From: Bradymonadales bacterium
GTDB lineage: Bacteria > Myxococcota_A > Bradymonadia > JAFGEP01
DNA length: 38,820 bases
Direction: 5' to 3'
Assembly (NCBI GenBank): GCA_016931535.1
Contig: JAFGEP010000104.1
Location: 1 to 38,820, forward strand
A program made the position numbers and the translations under genes. The notes under the pieces are model-generated. The model worked only from the letters and a program-made list of their open reading frames with translations. It ran no database searches and was not told the DNA's origin. Positions within the stretch are counted from its first letter, which is position 1. Each line of letters opens with the position of its first letter. Below, piece after piece: positions 7,897-17,666 of the stretch.

Positions 7897-8838
7897 TCAA
7901 GTCCGCCCGGTCGCTTTCGCCAGCGCCTGGGGATGAACCCGCAACGGTCTCAGCGCAAAGCTGCCGTCCTCTTCCGCCATCCCTTCCGCCACAGCCAGCA
8001 GCTCGCTCGATCCCTCCAGGGTCAGCCGAATGGGATGCCCTGCCCTCAACTCGGTGGGGGGTGTGACCTGGAGGGGGATCCGGGGTCGCTGGCCGCAGGC
8101 CAGCGACCGCAGGGTCTCGGCGGGCAGGGCCAGTGCTGGCAGGTGGCCCAGCATGTCGAAGGGGGTGACCAGGGGCAGATCCAGTCCATCGACCAGCCGT
8201 CGTTCGATCGCTGGCAGCGTCAGCGCCCGCTCCAGTGTGACAGAACCGCTTTCCAGCCGGCGTAGCTCGGTGACGTGCGCACCGCATCCCAGGGCCTCCC
8301 CGATATCCCGGCACAGGGTGCGCACATAGGTGCCTTTGCCGCATGCGACCCGCAAGGTGAAACGGGGCAGGTCGAACGCCTCCAGCTCGATGGCGTCGAT
8401 GCGCACCGTTCGCAGGGGTGTCTCGACAGCCTCTCCCTGGCGGGCCCGCTCGTACGCCCGGCGGCCGGCGATCTTGATGGCCGAATAGGGGCTGGGACGT
8501 TGTTGGACGACCCCGACGAACTGTACTAGCACGGCGCGCAGCTCGTCTTCGGTCACCTCCACCGGCCGCTCGGCCAGGATCTGGCCATCGCGGTCAGAGG
8601 TATCGGTCACGATGCCGAGTCGGCCCACTGTCCGATATACCTTGTGATCGTCGTCGAGGAAGCGGATGAGCTTGCGGCTCCAGGCGAAGCAGAGGCAGAG
8701 CACGCCGGTGGCCAGGGGGTCCAGTGTCCCGGTGTGGCCGATCTCCCTGGTGCCCGTCGCCCTCTTCAGGCGCCGGATCACATCGAAGGAGGTCATCCCG
8801 CCTGGCTTGTCAACGGCCAGCAGCCCTTCTGGCACCAT
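7897..8838 (-). CDS. truB: tRNA pseudouridine(55) synthase TruB
   Basis: The 313-residue enzyme isomerises U55 of the tRNA T-loop to pseudouridine. The TruB signature GHTGTLDPLATGVL contains the catalytic Asp40. Later family motifs include RPSPYSAIKIAGRRAYERAR and GKGTYVRTLCRDIGEALG. A C-terminal region of ~90 residues has a PUA-like pattern. It begins with an ATG preceded by an AGAGGG box. It is the last gene of the rimP-nusA-infB-rbfA operon, a position conserved in many bacteria, 51 bases after the DHH phosphoesterase gene. Confidence 0.97.
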   Translation of the reverse strand: MVPEGLLAVDKPGGMTSFDVIRRLKRATGTREIGHTGTLDPLATGVLCLCFAWSRKLIRFLDDDHKVYRTVGRLGIVTDTSDRDGQILAERPVEVTEDELRAVLVQFVGVVQQRPSPYSAIKIAGRRAYERARQGEAVETPLRTVRIDAIELEAFDLPRFTLRVACGKGTYVRTLCRDIGEALGCGAHVTELRRLESGSVTLERALTLPAIERRLVDGLDLPLVTPFDMLGHLPALALPAETLRSLACGQRPRIPLQVTPPTELRAGHPIRLTLEGSSELLAVAEGMAEEDGSFALRPLRVHPQALAKATGRT

Positions 8839-8889
8839 GCGATCGCCCTCTTTGGGCGCCGTCCAGCCCTGTCCATTGCCCGGGTGGGC

Positions 8890-9924
8890 TTACGAGGTGG
8901 CGGATCCCAGCAATTGATCCAACTTGGCCGTCAACATCCCGATGATCTGGGCAGGCGGCCCCTCTATGGTGCAGCCGGCCGCGTTCTGGTGGCCGCCTCC
9001 ACCAAACTTCTGGGCCAATCTGGCCACATCCACCCGCCCGCGGGAGCGAAAGCTGACCCGATATCGGTTGTGCTCCAGCTCCCGGAGCTGTCCGGCGACC
9101 TCCACCCCGATGATCCCGCGGGCAAAGTTGATGAATCCGTCCAGCATCTCCGGGCCGGTCGAGGTCCGGCGGTACATCTCCTGGGTCACGGTGATGAACG
9201 CGATCCGGCCACAGGCGGAGATGTGGAGGGTATCCAGCACCTCGCTCAGGAGCTTCACCCGTCCGGGGGGATGGTTCTCGTACACCTCGCTCGTCACCTT
9301 CCACACATCCACTCCCGCGCCGACTAGGCGGGAGGCCAGGGCCAACGCGGCAGGCGTGGTGTTCTGGTAGCGAAAGCCCCCGGTGTCGGTGTGCACGCTG
9401 ACGTACAGACACTCGGCGACCGGGGTGGAGAGCAGAACCGACAGTCGATGCATCCAGCGGTACAGGATCTCCCCCACGCAGGAGGCCGCGGCGTCCAGGA
9501 CGAGCAGGTCGGGGCCGTTGGGGTCGACCGTCTCGTGATGGTCGATGCAGACCACCCGGGTCTTCTCTCTGTCCGGCACCAGGCGGCTGTCCACCCGTTT
9601 CAGGCTGGCGCAGTCCAGTATGAGGAGGGTATCGATCCCGTCGAGGACGCCCTCGGGTTGTGCGACCAGCCGGTCGGCGCCAGGAAGGAATCGGAAGTTA
9701 TAGGGCACCCCGTCTCGGTTGTAGGGGGTGGCCTGCTTGCCCATGTCCCAGAGGAGATTGGCCAGTGCCAGCGTACTGCCGATCGCATCTCCATCGGGTG
9801 CCTCGTGGGAGCAGACCAGAAAGCGGGTCCCCGAATGAAGGTAGGCGCTGGCGCGCTCCAGCTGGTCGGCGAGGTCAGGAGACCCTCCGGGGATCTCTTC
9901 CGTCGCCATGGAACCGCCGGTCAC
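8890..9924 (-). CDS. nrnA: DHH-family phosphoesterase (NrnA-like oligoribonuclease)
   Basis: The 344-residue DHH/DHHA1 protein most likely degrades short RNA oligonucleotides and may dephosphorylate pAp, as known for NrnA. Metal-site motifs are visible in order: HEAPDGDAIGS, LLILDCASLKRVD, CIDHHETVD and HTDTGGFRY. The C-terminal DHHA1 domain has the GGGGHQNAAGC substrate motif. GTG at 9924 is the likely start because GGAGG lies six bases upstream; the ATG at 9909 has a poorer signal. The start overlaps the rbfA stop by four bases. The place between rbfA and truB is the usual one for nrnA in many phyla. Confidence 0.93.
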   Translation of the reverse strand: MTGGSMATEEIPGGSPDLADQLERASAYLHSGTRFLVCSHEAPDGDAIGSTLALANLLWDMGKQATPYNRDGVPYNFRFLPGADRLVAQPEGVLDGIDTLLILDCASLKRVDSRLVPDREKTRVVCIDHHETVDPNGPDLLVLDAAASCVGEILYRWMHRLSVLLSTPVAECLYVSVHTDTGGFRYQNTTPAALALASRLVGAGVDVWKVTSEVYENHPPGRVKLLSEVLDTLHISACGRIAFITVTQEMYRRTSTGPEMLDGFINFARGIIGVEVAGQLRELEHNRYRVSFRSRGRVDVARLAQKFGGGGHQNAAGCTIEGPPAQIIGMLTAKLDQLLGSATS

Positions 9925-10319
9925 GGATCGCCTCCTTCCGGCTCCCGGTCGGGGTCGGATGGTGGTGGCTGGATGGTGGCCAGCAGGCTTTCCATGCGCC
10001 GCGCCACCTGGAGTGTCTCGTCGAAGTGGAAGCTGAGTTCGGGGGTGTACCGCAGCCGGATGGCGCGGCCGATCTCCCGGCGGAAAAAGGGGGTCGCCGA
10101 GAGCAGCGCTCGTTCCGTCTCCTGGCGTGCGGGCGAGGGGTCCTCTTCTCCCATCACGGTGTAGTAGACATGGGCCAGTCTCAGGTCCGGCGTGACCTTG
10201 CTGCCGGTGATGACCACCCTGCTCAGACGCAGGTCCCGGATCTCATGGAGCAGCAGCTCTCCGAGAATCTGCTGGATGAGATGGGCTACCCGGTCGGGTC
10301 GTCTCTGGGTTACCGGCAC
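9921..10319 (-). CDS. rbfA: Ribosome-binding factor A
   Basis: This 132-residue RbfA is a KH-type cold-adaptation and 30S maturation factor that acts on the 5' end of 16S rRNA. The family pattern is clear: RVAHLIQQILGELLLHEIRD near the N-terminus, VTPDLRLAHVYYTVMG in the middle, and RLRYTPELSFHFDETLQVARRMESLL at the C-terminal helix. The start is GTG, six bases after the ylxP stop. Length is normal for the family, with a short acidic Pro-rich tail. It overlaps the nrnA-like gene by four bases. Confidence 0.96.
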   Translation of the reverse strand: MPVTQRRPDRVAHLIQQILGELLLHEIRDLRLSRVVITGSKVTPDLRLAHVYYTVMGEEDPSPARQETERALLSATPFFRREIGRAIRLRYTPELSFHFDETLQVARRMESLLATIQPPPSDPDREPEGGDP

Positions 10320-10325
10320 GTTGCT

Positions 10326-10652
10326 CTACTCGCCATCGAAGCCATGGTACTGGGAGTCGGTCACCGAGAAGACCGACACGTCCTTGTACACATCCAGGAT
10401 CGATACCATATACAGCTCTTCGATGAAATGGATGATCTTGTCCAGTGTGGACTGCACCATCCGGTGCTGGTTGCCGACCAGGGCGATGCCCACCTGGGCG
10501 CGTTGCCACTTGTCCTGCAGCCCGGTCTCGGCGACCGCCACGGAAAAGCGGCTCCGGGTTCGCTCGATCACCTTGCGGATGACCGACCGCTTGGCCTTCA
10601 GGTTGTCTGCGCCGGGTATGGCGATGATCAGCTCGGCCAGGCCTACGAACAA
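10326..10652 (-). CDS. ylxP: YlxP-like DUF503 protein
   Basis: This 108-residue DUF503 family protein is typically encoded between infB and rbfA. It shows the family hallmarks LKAKRSVIRKVIERTRSRFSVAVAETG and DKWQRAQVGIALVGN. It starts with TTG at 10652, supported by GGGAGG six bases upstream, 16 bases after the infB stop. YlxP has been linked to ribosome assembly or RbfA-related functions, but its molecular activity is not settled. Confidence 0.94.
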   Translation of the reverse strand: MFVGLAELIIAIPGADNLKAKRSVIRKVIERTRSRFSVAVAETGLQDKWQRAQVGIALVGNQHRMVQSTLDKIIHFIEELYMVSILDVYKDVSVFSVTDSQYHGFDGE

Positions 10653-10668
10653 CCGATCCTCCCGAGGC

Positions 10669-13557
10669 TCACAAGGTCGGGGTGGTCTGTGCCATCTCGT
10701 AGCTCTCGATGACGTCGCCCGCCTTGATATCGTTGAAGTTGGTAATGGACAGGCCGCACTCGAAGCCGTGCCTGACCTCCTTGACGTCCTCCTTGAACCG
10801 CCGAAGGCTGCTGATGGAGCTCTGGTAGATGATGCGGCTGTTTCTCACGATGCGAGCCAGAGAGCCCCTGACCATGCGGCCTTCCACCACGTGACAGCCA
10901 GCTACCGTACCCACCTTGGGGATGGAGAACACGTCCCGGACCTCGGCGCGTCCCAGGTAGTGCTCCTCGAAGACCGGTTCCAGCATGCCGGTCATCAGTT
11001 TCTTCACCGAGTCGATGACATCGTAGATGATGGAGAAGGTCTGGATGGTGACACCGAGCTGTTCCGCCTGCTGCATGGCTCTGCTCTCGGGGCGGATGTT
11101 GAAGCCGATGATGATGGCCCGGCCACCGGTAGAGGCGGCCAGGTTGACATCGCTCTCGGTGATGCCGCCGACGGCCGAATGGACCACGTGGACCTTCACC
11201 TCGGGGGTGGACAGCTTGGACACCGCCTGCTCCAGCGCCTCCACCGATCCCTGCACATCGGCCTTGATGATGAGCTTGACCTCCTTGAGCTCTCCCGCCT
11301 CCAAAAGCTCGGTGAGCTGCTCCAGGTCGCGGGGTGCAGTGGTGGTTCTGGCCAGCTCTTTCTGGCGTTTCTGTTCGGAGATATGGTCCGCGATCGCCTT
11401 GGCCGCCTTTTCATCCTCCACCACGTACATGGTCTCGCCCGCATCGGGCACGCCATCCAATCCGGTGATCTCGACGGGTGTGGAGGGGGTGGCCTTCTTG
11501 AGCTTCTTGCCGATCTCGTCGGTCAGCGCTCGAATGCGGCCCCAGTGGCCGCCAGCCACCACAACATCTCCCGGGGAGACGGTGCCTTGCTGCACCAGCA
11601 CGGAGGCCACCGGTCCGCGACCGATGTCCAGGCGGGATTCGATCACGATCCCCTCGCCAGGCCGGTCCGGGTTGGCCTTGAGCTCCAGCAGCTCCGCCTG
11701 CAGCAGGATAGAGGACAGCAGCTCCTCGATGCCGGCCTTCTCCTTGGCGCTGACCAGCTGAAACAGGGTATCGCCGCCCCAGCTCTCGGGTATCAATCCG
11801 TGCTCGGCCAACGACTTGATGACCCGGTCGGGGTTGGCCCCTTCTCGGTCCATCTTGTTGACCGCCACGATGATGGGAACCCCCGCATCTTTGGCGTGGT
11901 TGATCGCCTCCACCGTCTGCGGCATGACGCCGTCGTCGGCGGCAACCACCAGCACCACGATGTCGGTGGCCTGAGCCCCCCGTGCGCGCAGGGCGGTGAA
12001 GGCCTCATGGCCGGGGGTGTCCAGAAAGATCAGCGTGCCGTTGCCGATCCGCACCTTGTAGGCGCCGATGTGCTGGGTGATGCCGCCGGCCTCCTGCTGG
12101 GCCACGTTGCTGGCTCGGATGGCATCCAGCAGGGTGGTCTTGCCGTGGTCCACGTGTCCCATGACGGTGATGACTGGGGGACGGCCGAGGTAGTCCTCTT
12201 CCGACTCCTCAGCATGGGGCAGGTATTTCTGCAGGTCGAAGCCGACCTGCTCGACGGAGTAGGAGTAGCCCTCGGCCAGCAAGGTGGCGGTCTCGAAATC
12301 CAGGGGGGTATTGATGTTGGCCCCCTTGATCCCCAGGTCCATCATCAGCTTCAGGGCGATCTCGCCGGCCTTCACCCCCATCTGGCGGGCCAGCTCGGAG
12401 ACGAGGATCGCCTCTTCCATGCGGATGACCCGTTTGTGCTCGGCAGCCGTGGTGATCTTGGTGGCCTGGCCGCCCACCGCTTTCTTCTGGGCTCTCCGGC
12501 GGGAGGAGCGTTGATCGTAGAGCTCGGCAGCTCCATACACCTTCTTCCCGCGTTTCCGTTTGCGCCGGCTATCCTCTTCTTCCTCGAAGGTCTCCCGGGT
12601 GCCACTGGGTGGCTTCACCTCGGCGGCGGGAGGAGCCGGCCCGAAGATCTTGTTATCTACGGCCAGGCGTTGTTGCAGCAGCTCGGGCGACAGGGTGCCC
12701 ACCACCTGGGCCGCCTTCTGGCCCTTCTTGGTCTTTTTGATCGCTTTCTTGGCCAGGGCCGCCATGATCTCGTCAGGTGCCGGGCGATACACCGGGACCG
12801 ACGGCTGCGCCGCTTCCTCTTCGCCCTCGATCTCCTCTTCGATCTCCTCGCCTTCTTCTTCCGGTTCCTCCGGTTCCAACTCCTCCAACTGCTGTTCGGC
12901 AGCTGCCTTGGTCGTGGAGGTGGGAAGCGCGACCAGTTCGCCGGAAAGGGTGGAGGCTTCGGCGGTGGCGGTTGCTTCAGCGGGAGGTGCCGGTAGTTTC
13001 GGCTGCAGTGGAGGGGTTGTCTCCGACACAGCCTGCTGTGCACCGGCCTCCAGCGGCGGCCCGACCGGTGGACCAGCTTCCGCGGGATGGCCCGTCGTGG
13101 CGGTCGGAGCAGCGGCAACCTGGGCTGGTGGAGTCTTCCGGGCGGCAGCCCGTCTCTTTCTGACCGCCACCTCCCCCTCGGCTTTGGCAGGAGCGGCCTC
13201 GGGAGCCGATGTGATGGGAGCGGGGGTGAAGACGGTCACGATCGACTCGATAGGCGGTTCCGCCGCGGCGGTTGTGGCCATGGGAATCCCGGCAGGTTCG
13301 CCGGGGCCCGCCATAGGTGCCGCCGCCTCCTTCCGCTTCGGTTTTCTTCGGATGACGGTGGCGCTGATCCGTTCCTGCACCATCTCTTCGCGTGCTTCGC
13401 GCTCCAGCGCCCGCTTCAGCTCGTCCTCCTGTTCCAAGGTGACGGAGGACAGATGGTTGTTCACAGCGAAGCTCAAACCCATGGCGTTGATCTTTTCTGC
13501 CAGATCCTTGCCTTTGAGCCCCAACTCACGTGCGACTTCGAAAACACGTCTACTCAT
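10669..13557 (-). CDS. infB: Translation initiation factor IF-2
   Basis: The 962-residue GTPase delivers initiator fMet-tRNA to the 30S subunit. It starts at the ATG at 13557, preceded by GAGGTG, and begins with the N-terminal IF2 helical module ([20 protein letters not shown]). A long low-complexity segment rich in Ala, Pro, Glu and Lys spans roughly residues 80-370, including a run of Glu. The G domain carries [15 protein letters not shown] (G1), [15 protein letters not shown] (G3) and [11 protein letters not shown] (G4), followed by domains II-IV with [18 protein letters not shown]. The start lies inside the end of the ylxR/ylxQ gene (8-base overlap). The opposite strand also shows a long open frame, which is a shadow. 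Confidence 0.98.
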   Translation of the reverse strand: MSRRVFEVARELGLKGKDLAEKINAMGLSFAVNNHLSSVTLEQEDELKRALEREAREEMVQERISATVIRRKPKRKEAAAPMAGPGEPAGIPMATTAAAEPPIESIVTVFTPAPITSAPEAAPAKAEGEVAVRKRRAAARKTPPAQVAAAPTATTGHPAEAGPPVGPPLEAGAQQAVSETTPPLQPKLPAPPAEATATAEASTLSGELVALPTSTTKAAAEQQLEELEPEEPEEEGEEIEEEIEGEEEAAQPSVPVYRPAPDEIMAALAKKAIKKTKKGQKAAQVVGTLSPELLQQRLAVDNKIFGPAPPAAEVKPPSGTRETFEEEEDSRRKRKRGKKVYGAAELYDQRSSRRRAQKKAVGGQATKITTAAEHKRVIRMEEAILVSELARQMGVKAGEIALKLMMDLGIKGANINTPLDFETATLLAEGYSYSVEQVGFDLQKYLPHAEESEEDYLGRPPVITVMGHVDHGKTTLLDAIRASNVAQQEAGGITQHIGAYKVRIGNGTLIFLDTPGHEAFTALRARGAQATDIVVLVVAADDGVMPQTVEAINHAKDAGVPIIVAVNKMDREGANPDRVIKSLAEHGLIPESWGGDTLFQLVSAKEKAGIEELLSSILLQAELLELKANPDRPGEGIVIESRLDIGRGPVASVLVQQGTVSPGDVVVAGGHWGRIRALTDEIGKKLKKATPSTPVEITGLDGVPDAGETMYVVEDEKAAKAIADHISEQKRQKELARTTTAPRDLEQLTELLEAGELKEVKLIIKADVQGSVEALEQAVSKLSTPEVKVHVVHSAVGGITESDVNLAASTGGRAIIIGFNIRPESRAMQQAEQLGVTIQTFSIIYDVIDSVKKLMTGMLEPVFEEHYLGRAEVRDVFSIPKVGTVAGCHVVEGRMVRGSLARIVRNSRIIYQSSISSLRRFKEDVKEVRHGFECGLSITNFNDIKAGDVIESYEMAQTTPTL

Positions 13558-14209
13558 GAACACCTCGGGAACTCTCTGGCTCCTTGGTGAGCGGAGTGCA
13601 AAGAACTTCCAGATCCGATGCAAATGGTTCCCTGGTCACCGCCAGCGCCGAAAGGTACTCGAGCCCCACGGCGCAGGCCAGCTGTCGTCCATCGATCCAG
13701 TCGATGGTGGGCAACCCCTTTCTCATCGCGTTGCTGGACACCTGTCGAGCGGTCCCCTCGGAGCTGTCCGAGGCAACGAACACCAGCAGGGCCAAGTTCT
13801 CTGCCATGGTCCGCCTGACCATCTCGATCCCGCTCACCACCGCCCCAGCTCGTCGTGCCAGGCTCAAACGTTCTTGGAAGCGAACCATCAGGGCCGTTCT
13901 CATCCGCTCCATCCACTCCTCCGGATCGCCGGAGTCGATCCGGCTTCCCAGCGCTTTCTGGAGGGATTTCCGGTGCAGCGCTTGTTGCAGGCAGCGCCGC
14001 CTGGGGTGCAGGTAGACGCCCCTGCCGGGGCATCGATGCCGCAGGTCGATCTGGGTCAACCCCTCTGGATCCCGCACGAACCGGATCATCGTTGTGGGAT
14101 CACCAACCTCCCTGCAACCCACGCAGGTGCGCGCCCTAGCGGACGGATCGCGCCCTGCCTGATCGATGGGAACCCCGACGGTTTCTTCTGGGCTCTCTAC
14201 CCGAGCCAC
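13550..14209 (-). CDS. ylxR: YlxR (DUF448) - YlxQ (L7Ae-like) fusion protein
   Basis: This 219-residue two-domain protein has an N-terminal YlxR/DUF448 domain (about residues 25-90) with ARTCVGCREVGD and CPGRGVYLHPRRRC. The C-terminal region (about 110-205) resembles the L7Ae/YlxQ RNA-binding fold (SLARRAGAVVSGIEMVRRTM, LLVFVASDSSEGT). In Bacillus these are separate neighbouring genes between nusA and infB; here they are one open frame. YlxR proteins have been connected to RNase P and to gene regulation. The start is GTG with AGGAGG five bases upstream. Expression is coupled to infB through overlap. Confidence 0.92.
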   Translation of the reverse strand: MARVESPEETVGVPIDQAGRDPSARARTCVGCREVGDPTTMIRFVRDPEGLTQIDLRHRCPGRGVYLHPRRRCLQQALHRKSLQKALGSRIDSGDPEEWMERMRTALMVRFQERLSLARRAGAVVSGIEMVRRTMAENLALLVFVASDSSEGTARQVSSNAMRKGLPTIDWIDGRQLACAVGLEYLSALAVTREPFASDLEVLCTPLTKEPESSRGVHE

Positions 14210-14300
14210 TCGAACCTCCTGCGGAAGACCTCGCCAGCGGTCTCCGCTTGTGTCTCTGTCAACCCCCTGCTTCTTGTCAAACCAGGGTCATCGGTCACAG

Positions 14301-16040
14301 CTACTCCCGTGGAGCCGGGTTGGGGACGGCCGGTGCATTCTCCGGCTGTTCTTCTTCCCCGGCCGGCATGGCCGGTTCAGCCGAACCCGAATCGCTCTCC
14401 TCTCGCGTCACCTCGGTCTCCGGCTGGATCGGCTCCAGATCGGCCAGTCGCAGGTTCATCTCGTCCTGGCGTGCCTGGTAGGCTTCCGGATCGAAGGTCT
14501 CGTTGTGCTCCACCAGTTCGCTGACCGCGTGCCGTATCTGCTGGCATTTCTTCTCGGAGAGGCCGGTCCGGGTCGCCAGTCGATCCAGGTCCTGCTCGAA
14601 GTAGAGCAGGTCGACATTGCGGTAACCGGCGCGATACAGCGCTTCGGCTCCCCGGTGTCCTACCCCCTTGATCTCGGTCAAGGCGTGGATCTCGGCGTCC
14701 TGCGCGCTCATCTCCCCCTCCACCAGGCGGGGTCGACTGAGGATCTCTTGAGCCGCGGCCACGATCCGGCGCGCTCGCTCCTCGCCGTAGCCCGGGATCT
14801 GGGAGATCTCCTGGACCTCAGCCATGCCGATATCCTCGAGCTTGTTGTATCCCAGGCTGAACAAGGTATCGATCATGTCCTCGGTCACCCCGTCGAACTC
14901 CAAAAGCTCGGTGCGGGCCTCGTTCATGATCGCCTTCAGACGGCTCTGGGAGATGATATCCAGGTTCCAGCCGGTGAGCTGGGTGGCCAAACGCACGTTC
15001 TGGCCGCCCCTGCCGATGGCCAGGGAGAGCTGGTCGTCGGGGACGATCAGCTCCATGGACATGTTGGCCTCATCCACCAGAACGCGCGTGACCTCGGCGG
15101 GGCTGATGGCGGAGCAGACGAAGCGGGCGTGGTCCGGGTTCCAGGGAACGATGTCGATCTTCTCTCCGCGCAGCTCCTGGACCACCGCCTGGACGCGACT
15201 CCCGCGCATGCCGACGCAGGCTCCCACGGGGTCCACGTCGCGGTCGTTGCTGTAGACCGCCACCTTGGTTCTGGTGCCCGGTTCCCGCGCCACCGCCACG
15301 ATCTTGACGATGCCCTCGTGGATCTCGGGGACCTCCTGCTCGAACAGCTTGACGACCAGGCCCGGATCGCCGCGGGACAGCACGATCTGGGGATCGCGGC
15401 TGGAGCGGCGGATCTCCTTGACATACCCCTGGATCCGGTCGCCGGGGCGGTACGATTCCCGAGGGGTCTGCTCCTTGATCGGCAGGATGGCATCGGCGCG
15501 ACCGAGGTCGACGATGATGTTCCCCTTCTCGAAGCGTCTAACGATACCGGTGATCAGCTCCCCTTTGCGATCCTTGAAGTCGTTGTAGATCATGTCGCGT
15601 TCCGCTTCGCGGATGCGCTGGATGATCACCTGCTTGGCGGTCTGGGCGGCGATCCGCCCGAAGGTGGCGCGTGCGCTCTCCAGTTTCAGGATGGAGCCGT
15701 ATTTCTTGTCCTGTTCCTGGGCTTTTTCCCGATCCTCCTCCAGGTAGAAGATCTGGAACAAGAGCTCGTCGCCGACCTCGGCATCCAGACCCAGCTCGAC
15801 CGCGGTTTCGGGGGAGATCTCCCGGAAGGGGTTCTCCACCTGCTCCATCACGTTGATGACCTGGAACAGCTCGACAGAACCGCTCTCCTCGTTGTACTGG
15901 GCCTCGATGTCGCGCTGGTCGCCGAATGCGCGCTTGGCTGCCGTCTTGATGGCCGCCTCCACCGTCTCGATCAGGGTCTGTTTGTCGATACCCTTGTCTT
16001 TGACAATCTGGTCGATCACCTGGTTCAGTCGATCTAGCAT
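14301..16040 (-). CDS. nusA: Transcription termination/antitermination protein NusA
   Basis: The 579-residue NusA binds RNA polymerase and modulates pausing, termination and antitermination. From the ATG at 16040 (purine-rich GGAGACGAGG upstream) come the RNAP-binding N-terminal domain (about 1-125) and an S1 domain near [20 protein letters not shown]. Two KH domains follow ([40 protein letters not shown]). C-terminal helix-hairpin-helix-like repeats contain [16 protein letters not shown] and [15 protein letters not shown]. The acidic, Pro-rich tail is lineage-specific. It lies 67 bases after rimP and 91 before ylxR/ylxQ, the standard order. Confidence 0.97.
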   Translation of the reverse strand: MLDRLNQVIDQIVKDKGIDKQTLIETVEAAIKTAAKRAFGDQRDIEAQYNEESGSVELFQVINVMEQVENPFREISPETAVELGLDAEVGDELLFQIFYLEEDREKAQEQDKKYGSILKLESARATFGRIAAQTAKQVIIQRIREAERDMIYNDFKDRKGELITGIVRRFEKGNIIVDLGRADAILPIKEQTPRESYRPGDRIQGYVKEIRRSSRDPQIVLSRGDPGLVVKLFEQEVPEIHEGIVKIVAVAREPGTRTKVAVYSNDRDVDPVGACVGMRGSRVQAVVQELRGEKIDIVPWNPDHARFVCSAISPAEVTRVLVDEANMSMELIVPDDQLSLAIGRGGQNVRLATQLTGWNLDIISQSRLKAIMNEARTELLEFDGVTEDMIDTLFSLGYNKLEDIGMAEVQEISQIPGYGEERARRIVAAAQEILSRPRLVEGEMSAQDAEIHALTEIKGVGHRGAEALYRAGYRNVDLLYFEQDLDRLATRTGLSEKKCQQIRHAVSELVEHNETFDPEAYQARQDEMNLRLADLEPIQPETEVTREESDSGSAEPAMPAGEEEQPENAPAVPNPAPRE

Positions 16041-16107
16041 CCTCGTCTCCGGTACGGTGTCGCGGCCCCTCCCGTTCCGTCTGTGTCGGGCAGCTCCGCA
16101 AACGCTT

Positions 16108-16623
16108 CTATCGAAAAATCGTTCGCGCTCTCTTGATGCGGGACAGGTCAATCGACACCGCCCCGTTCTCCCCTGCAAGCACCAGCTCGTTGCCGGCGAC
16201 CTGTTCCAGCCGCCCCTCGAGCAGGTTGTCCTCCCCGGTCGCCCCGATGGCGACCACCTCCAGCCACTCCGTAAGGGCATGCTCGAAGTGCTCGGCCGTC
16301 TTCAGCTTCCGCTCCAGACCCGGACTGGACACCTCGAGCAGGTAGGCTTGCGTCACCAACTGCTCCAGCTCCATCCGCTCGTCGATCCGGCGGCTCAGCT
16401 CGGCGCACTCCCCGACGGTGATCCCCTCCTTCGGGGTCATCTTGCTCTTGCGCTCCGCCACGACCCGGATACGCATGCGCCGGCTGGTGCTGATCTCGAG
16501 GTCGTAGAGGAACAGCCCCTGCTCCTGAGCGATCGGTTCGATCAGGGTTGTCAGCCGTTCCTTGAGACTCTCCACACTCATCTGCATCCCATGCCGATCG
16601 GTGCCGTCAAGAGCACCTGCCAT
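16108..16623 (-). CDS. rimP: Ribosome maturation factor RimP
   Basis: The 171-residue RimP assists early 30S assembly. Family features include LEPIAQEQGLFLYDLEIS-type N-terminal sequence, VGECAELSRRIDERME and YLLEVSSPGLERKL. A C-terminal SH3-like barrel follows, including GRLEQVAGNELVLAGENGAVSIDLSRIKRARTIF. I chose the ATG at 16623 because GGGAGG lies seven bases upstream; the next ATGs (from 16587) lack such a signal. It is the first gene of the operon, with a sigma70-type promoter ~130 bases upstream. Confidence 0.95.
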   Translation of the reverse strand: MAGALDGTDRHGMQMSVESLKERLTTLIEPIAQEQGLFLYDLEISTSRRMRIRVVAERKSKMTPKEGITVGECAELSRRIDERMELEQLVTQAYLLEVSSPGLERKLKTAEHFEHALTEWLEVVAIGATGEDNLLEGRLEQVAGNELVLAGENGAVSIDLSRIKRARTIFR

Positions 16624-16751
16624 ACCAGACCCTCCCCCCGGCGGGTTAGAGGGCCGATGCATCGGAGAATGCAAGGGATTGCGGCGGTTGCAGCCGCATG
16701 GCCGGAGGAGAGGAGCGTCCGCAAATAGAAGACGCAACCAAAAGCGCTCTT

Positions 16752-16780
16752 CTTATAGCGAAAGGCTACGACCGATGCAA
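16752..16780 (-). promoter_or_regulatory. Sigma70 promoter of the rimP-nusA-infB-truB operon
   Basis: On the minus strand TTGCAT (16775-16780), a 17-base spacer and TATAAG (16752-16757) form a good vegetative promoter. Transcription would start near 16745, giving a leader of ~120 bases before rimP. I see no tRNA gene in the leader, although one precedes rimP in some bacteria. Confidence 0.65.
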
Positions 16781-16850
16781 CGGCATTCAGCAGATTGCCC
16801 TTCCGCATCGGTCGCACCATGCCCCGTGCCGGTTTTAGGCGTGCTACCCG

Positions 16851-17663
16851 TCACCCCTTCTGGCGCGAAGGCAGCGGGATCTGCCGGCGAACCTGCTCCA
16901 CCCGGGTGAGGTCCAGCCGAGCCATCGCCAGGTCACCGCCATCAGCCACCGTGGCCAGCACGACTCCCCAGGGATCGACCACCATCGATCGCCCGTAGGT
17001 CCGCCTCCCGGTATCGTGCTGCCCGTACTGCGCCGGTGCCAGCACATAACAGCCGGTCTCGATGGCTCGGGCTCTCAGCAGCACCGACCAGTGATCCCTG
17101 CCGGTGGGCTCGGTGAAGGCGGCGGGCACGAAGAGAACCTGGGCGCCCCGATCGGCCAGTGCCCGATAAAGCCAGGGAAATCGAAGGTCGAAGCAGATCG
17201 TCAGCCCCACCTTCACCCCATGGACCTCGGCCACCACCGGCGTGGCCTCTCCCGGCAGGGTCCACTGGCTCTCCCGGTAGCCTCGGTCTCCGGGCGGCTG
17301 GGCGTCGAACAGGTGCATCTTGCGATAGACGGCGGCCACCGCGCCATTCGGCCCGAAAAGGACCGCGGTGTTGTAGGGCCGCTCGCCAAGGGGAGAGCGC
17401 TCGACCAGGCTGCCCACCAGGATGGCGATCCGATGGCGCGACGCCAGCTCTCCGAAGAAGAGGCCGCAGCGACCGTCGAGCGGCTCGGCAACCGTCTGCC
17501 GGTCGCGAGGGTGCCCCATGTAGGTGGTGTTCTCCGGCAAGGCGACCAGCTCACACCCCGCTCCGGCCGCCCGTTCGACCAGCACGGCCGCCTGCTCGAG
17601 GTTGCCTTCGACCTGGCTGCTCCCCGTCATCTGGGCCACCGCCCAAAGGCCTGGCTCGGGCAT
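16851..17663 (-). CDS. Nitrilase-superfamily amidohydrolase (Nit1/deaminated glutathione amidase-like)
   Basis: This is a 270-residue carbon-nitrogen hydrolase with the full catalytic triad: Glu in VALPENTTYM, Lys in YRKMHLFD and Cys in LTICFDLRFPWLYRAL. The CFDLRFPWLY context and RGYRES loop resemble the Nit/NIT1 subgroup, known to hydrolyse deaminated glutathione as metabolite repair. The precise substrate cannot be fixed from sequence. It begins three bases after the upstream lipoprotein gene stop and is the last gene of the lepB-to-nitrilase minus-strand set, ending ~70 bases before the rimP promoter. Confidence 0.93.
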   Translation of the reverse strand: MPEPGLWAVAQMTGSSQVEGNLEQAAVLVERAAGAGCELVALPENTTYMGHPRDRQTVAEPLDGRCGLFFGELASRHRIAILVGSLVERSPLGERPYNTAVLFGPNGAVAAVYRKMHLFDAQPPGDRGYRESQWTLPGEATPVVAEVHGVKVGLTICFDLRFPWLYRALADRGAQVLFVPAAFTEPTGRDHWSVLLRARAIETGCYVLAPAQYGQHDTGRRTYGRSMVVDPWGVVLATVADGGDLAMARLDLTRVEQVRRQIPLPSRQKG

Positions 17664-17666
17664 GAC

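Noticed and set aside
10192..12996. Long plus-strand open frame (934 codons) opposite infB
   Set aside because: It is an antisense shadow in high-GC DNA: infB on the other strand has complete IF-2 motifs, and the plus-strand translation is low-complexity with no recognisable domain.
16623..16850. tRNA gene upstream of rimP, as found in some bacteria
   Set aside because: No cloverleaf-compatible sequence or GTTCGA-type T-loop is visible; the region fits a promoter and leader.
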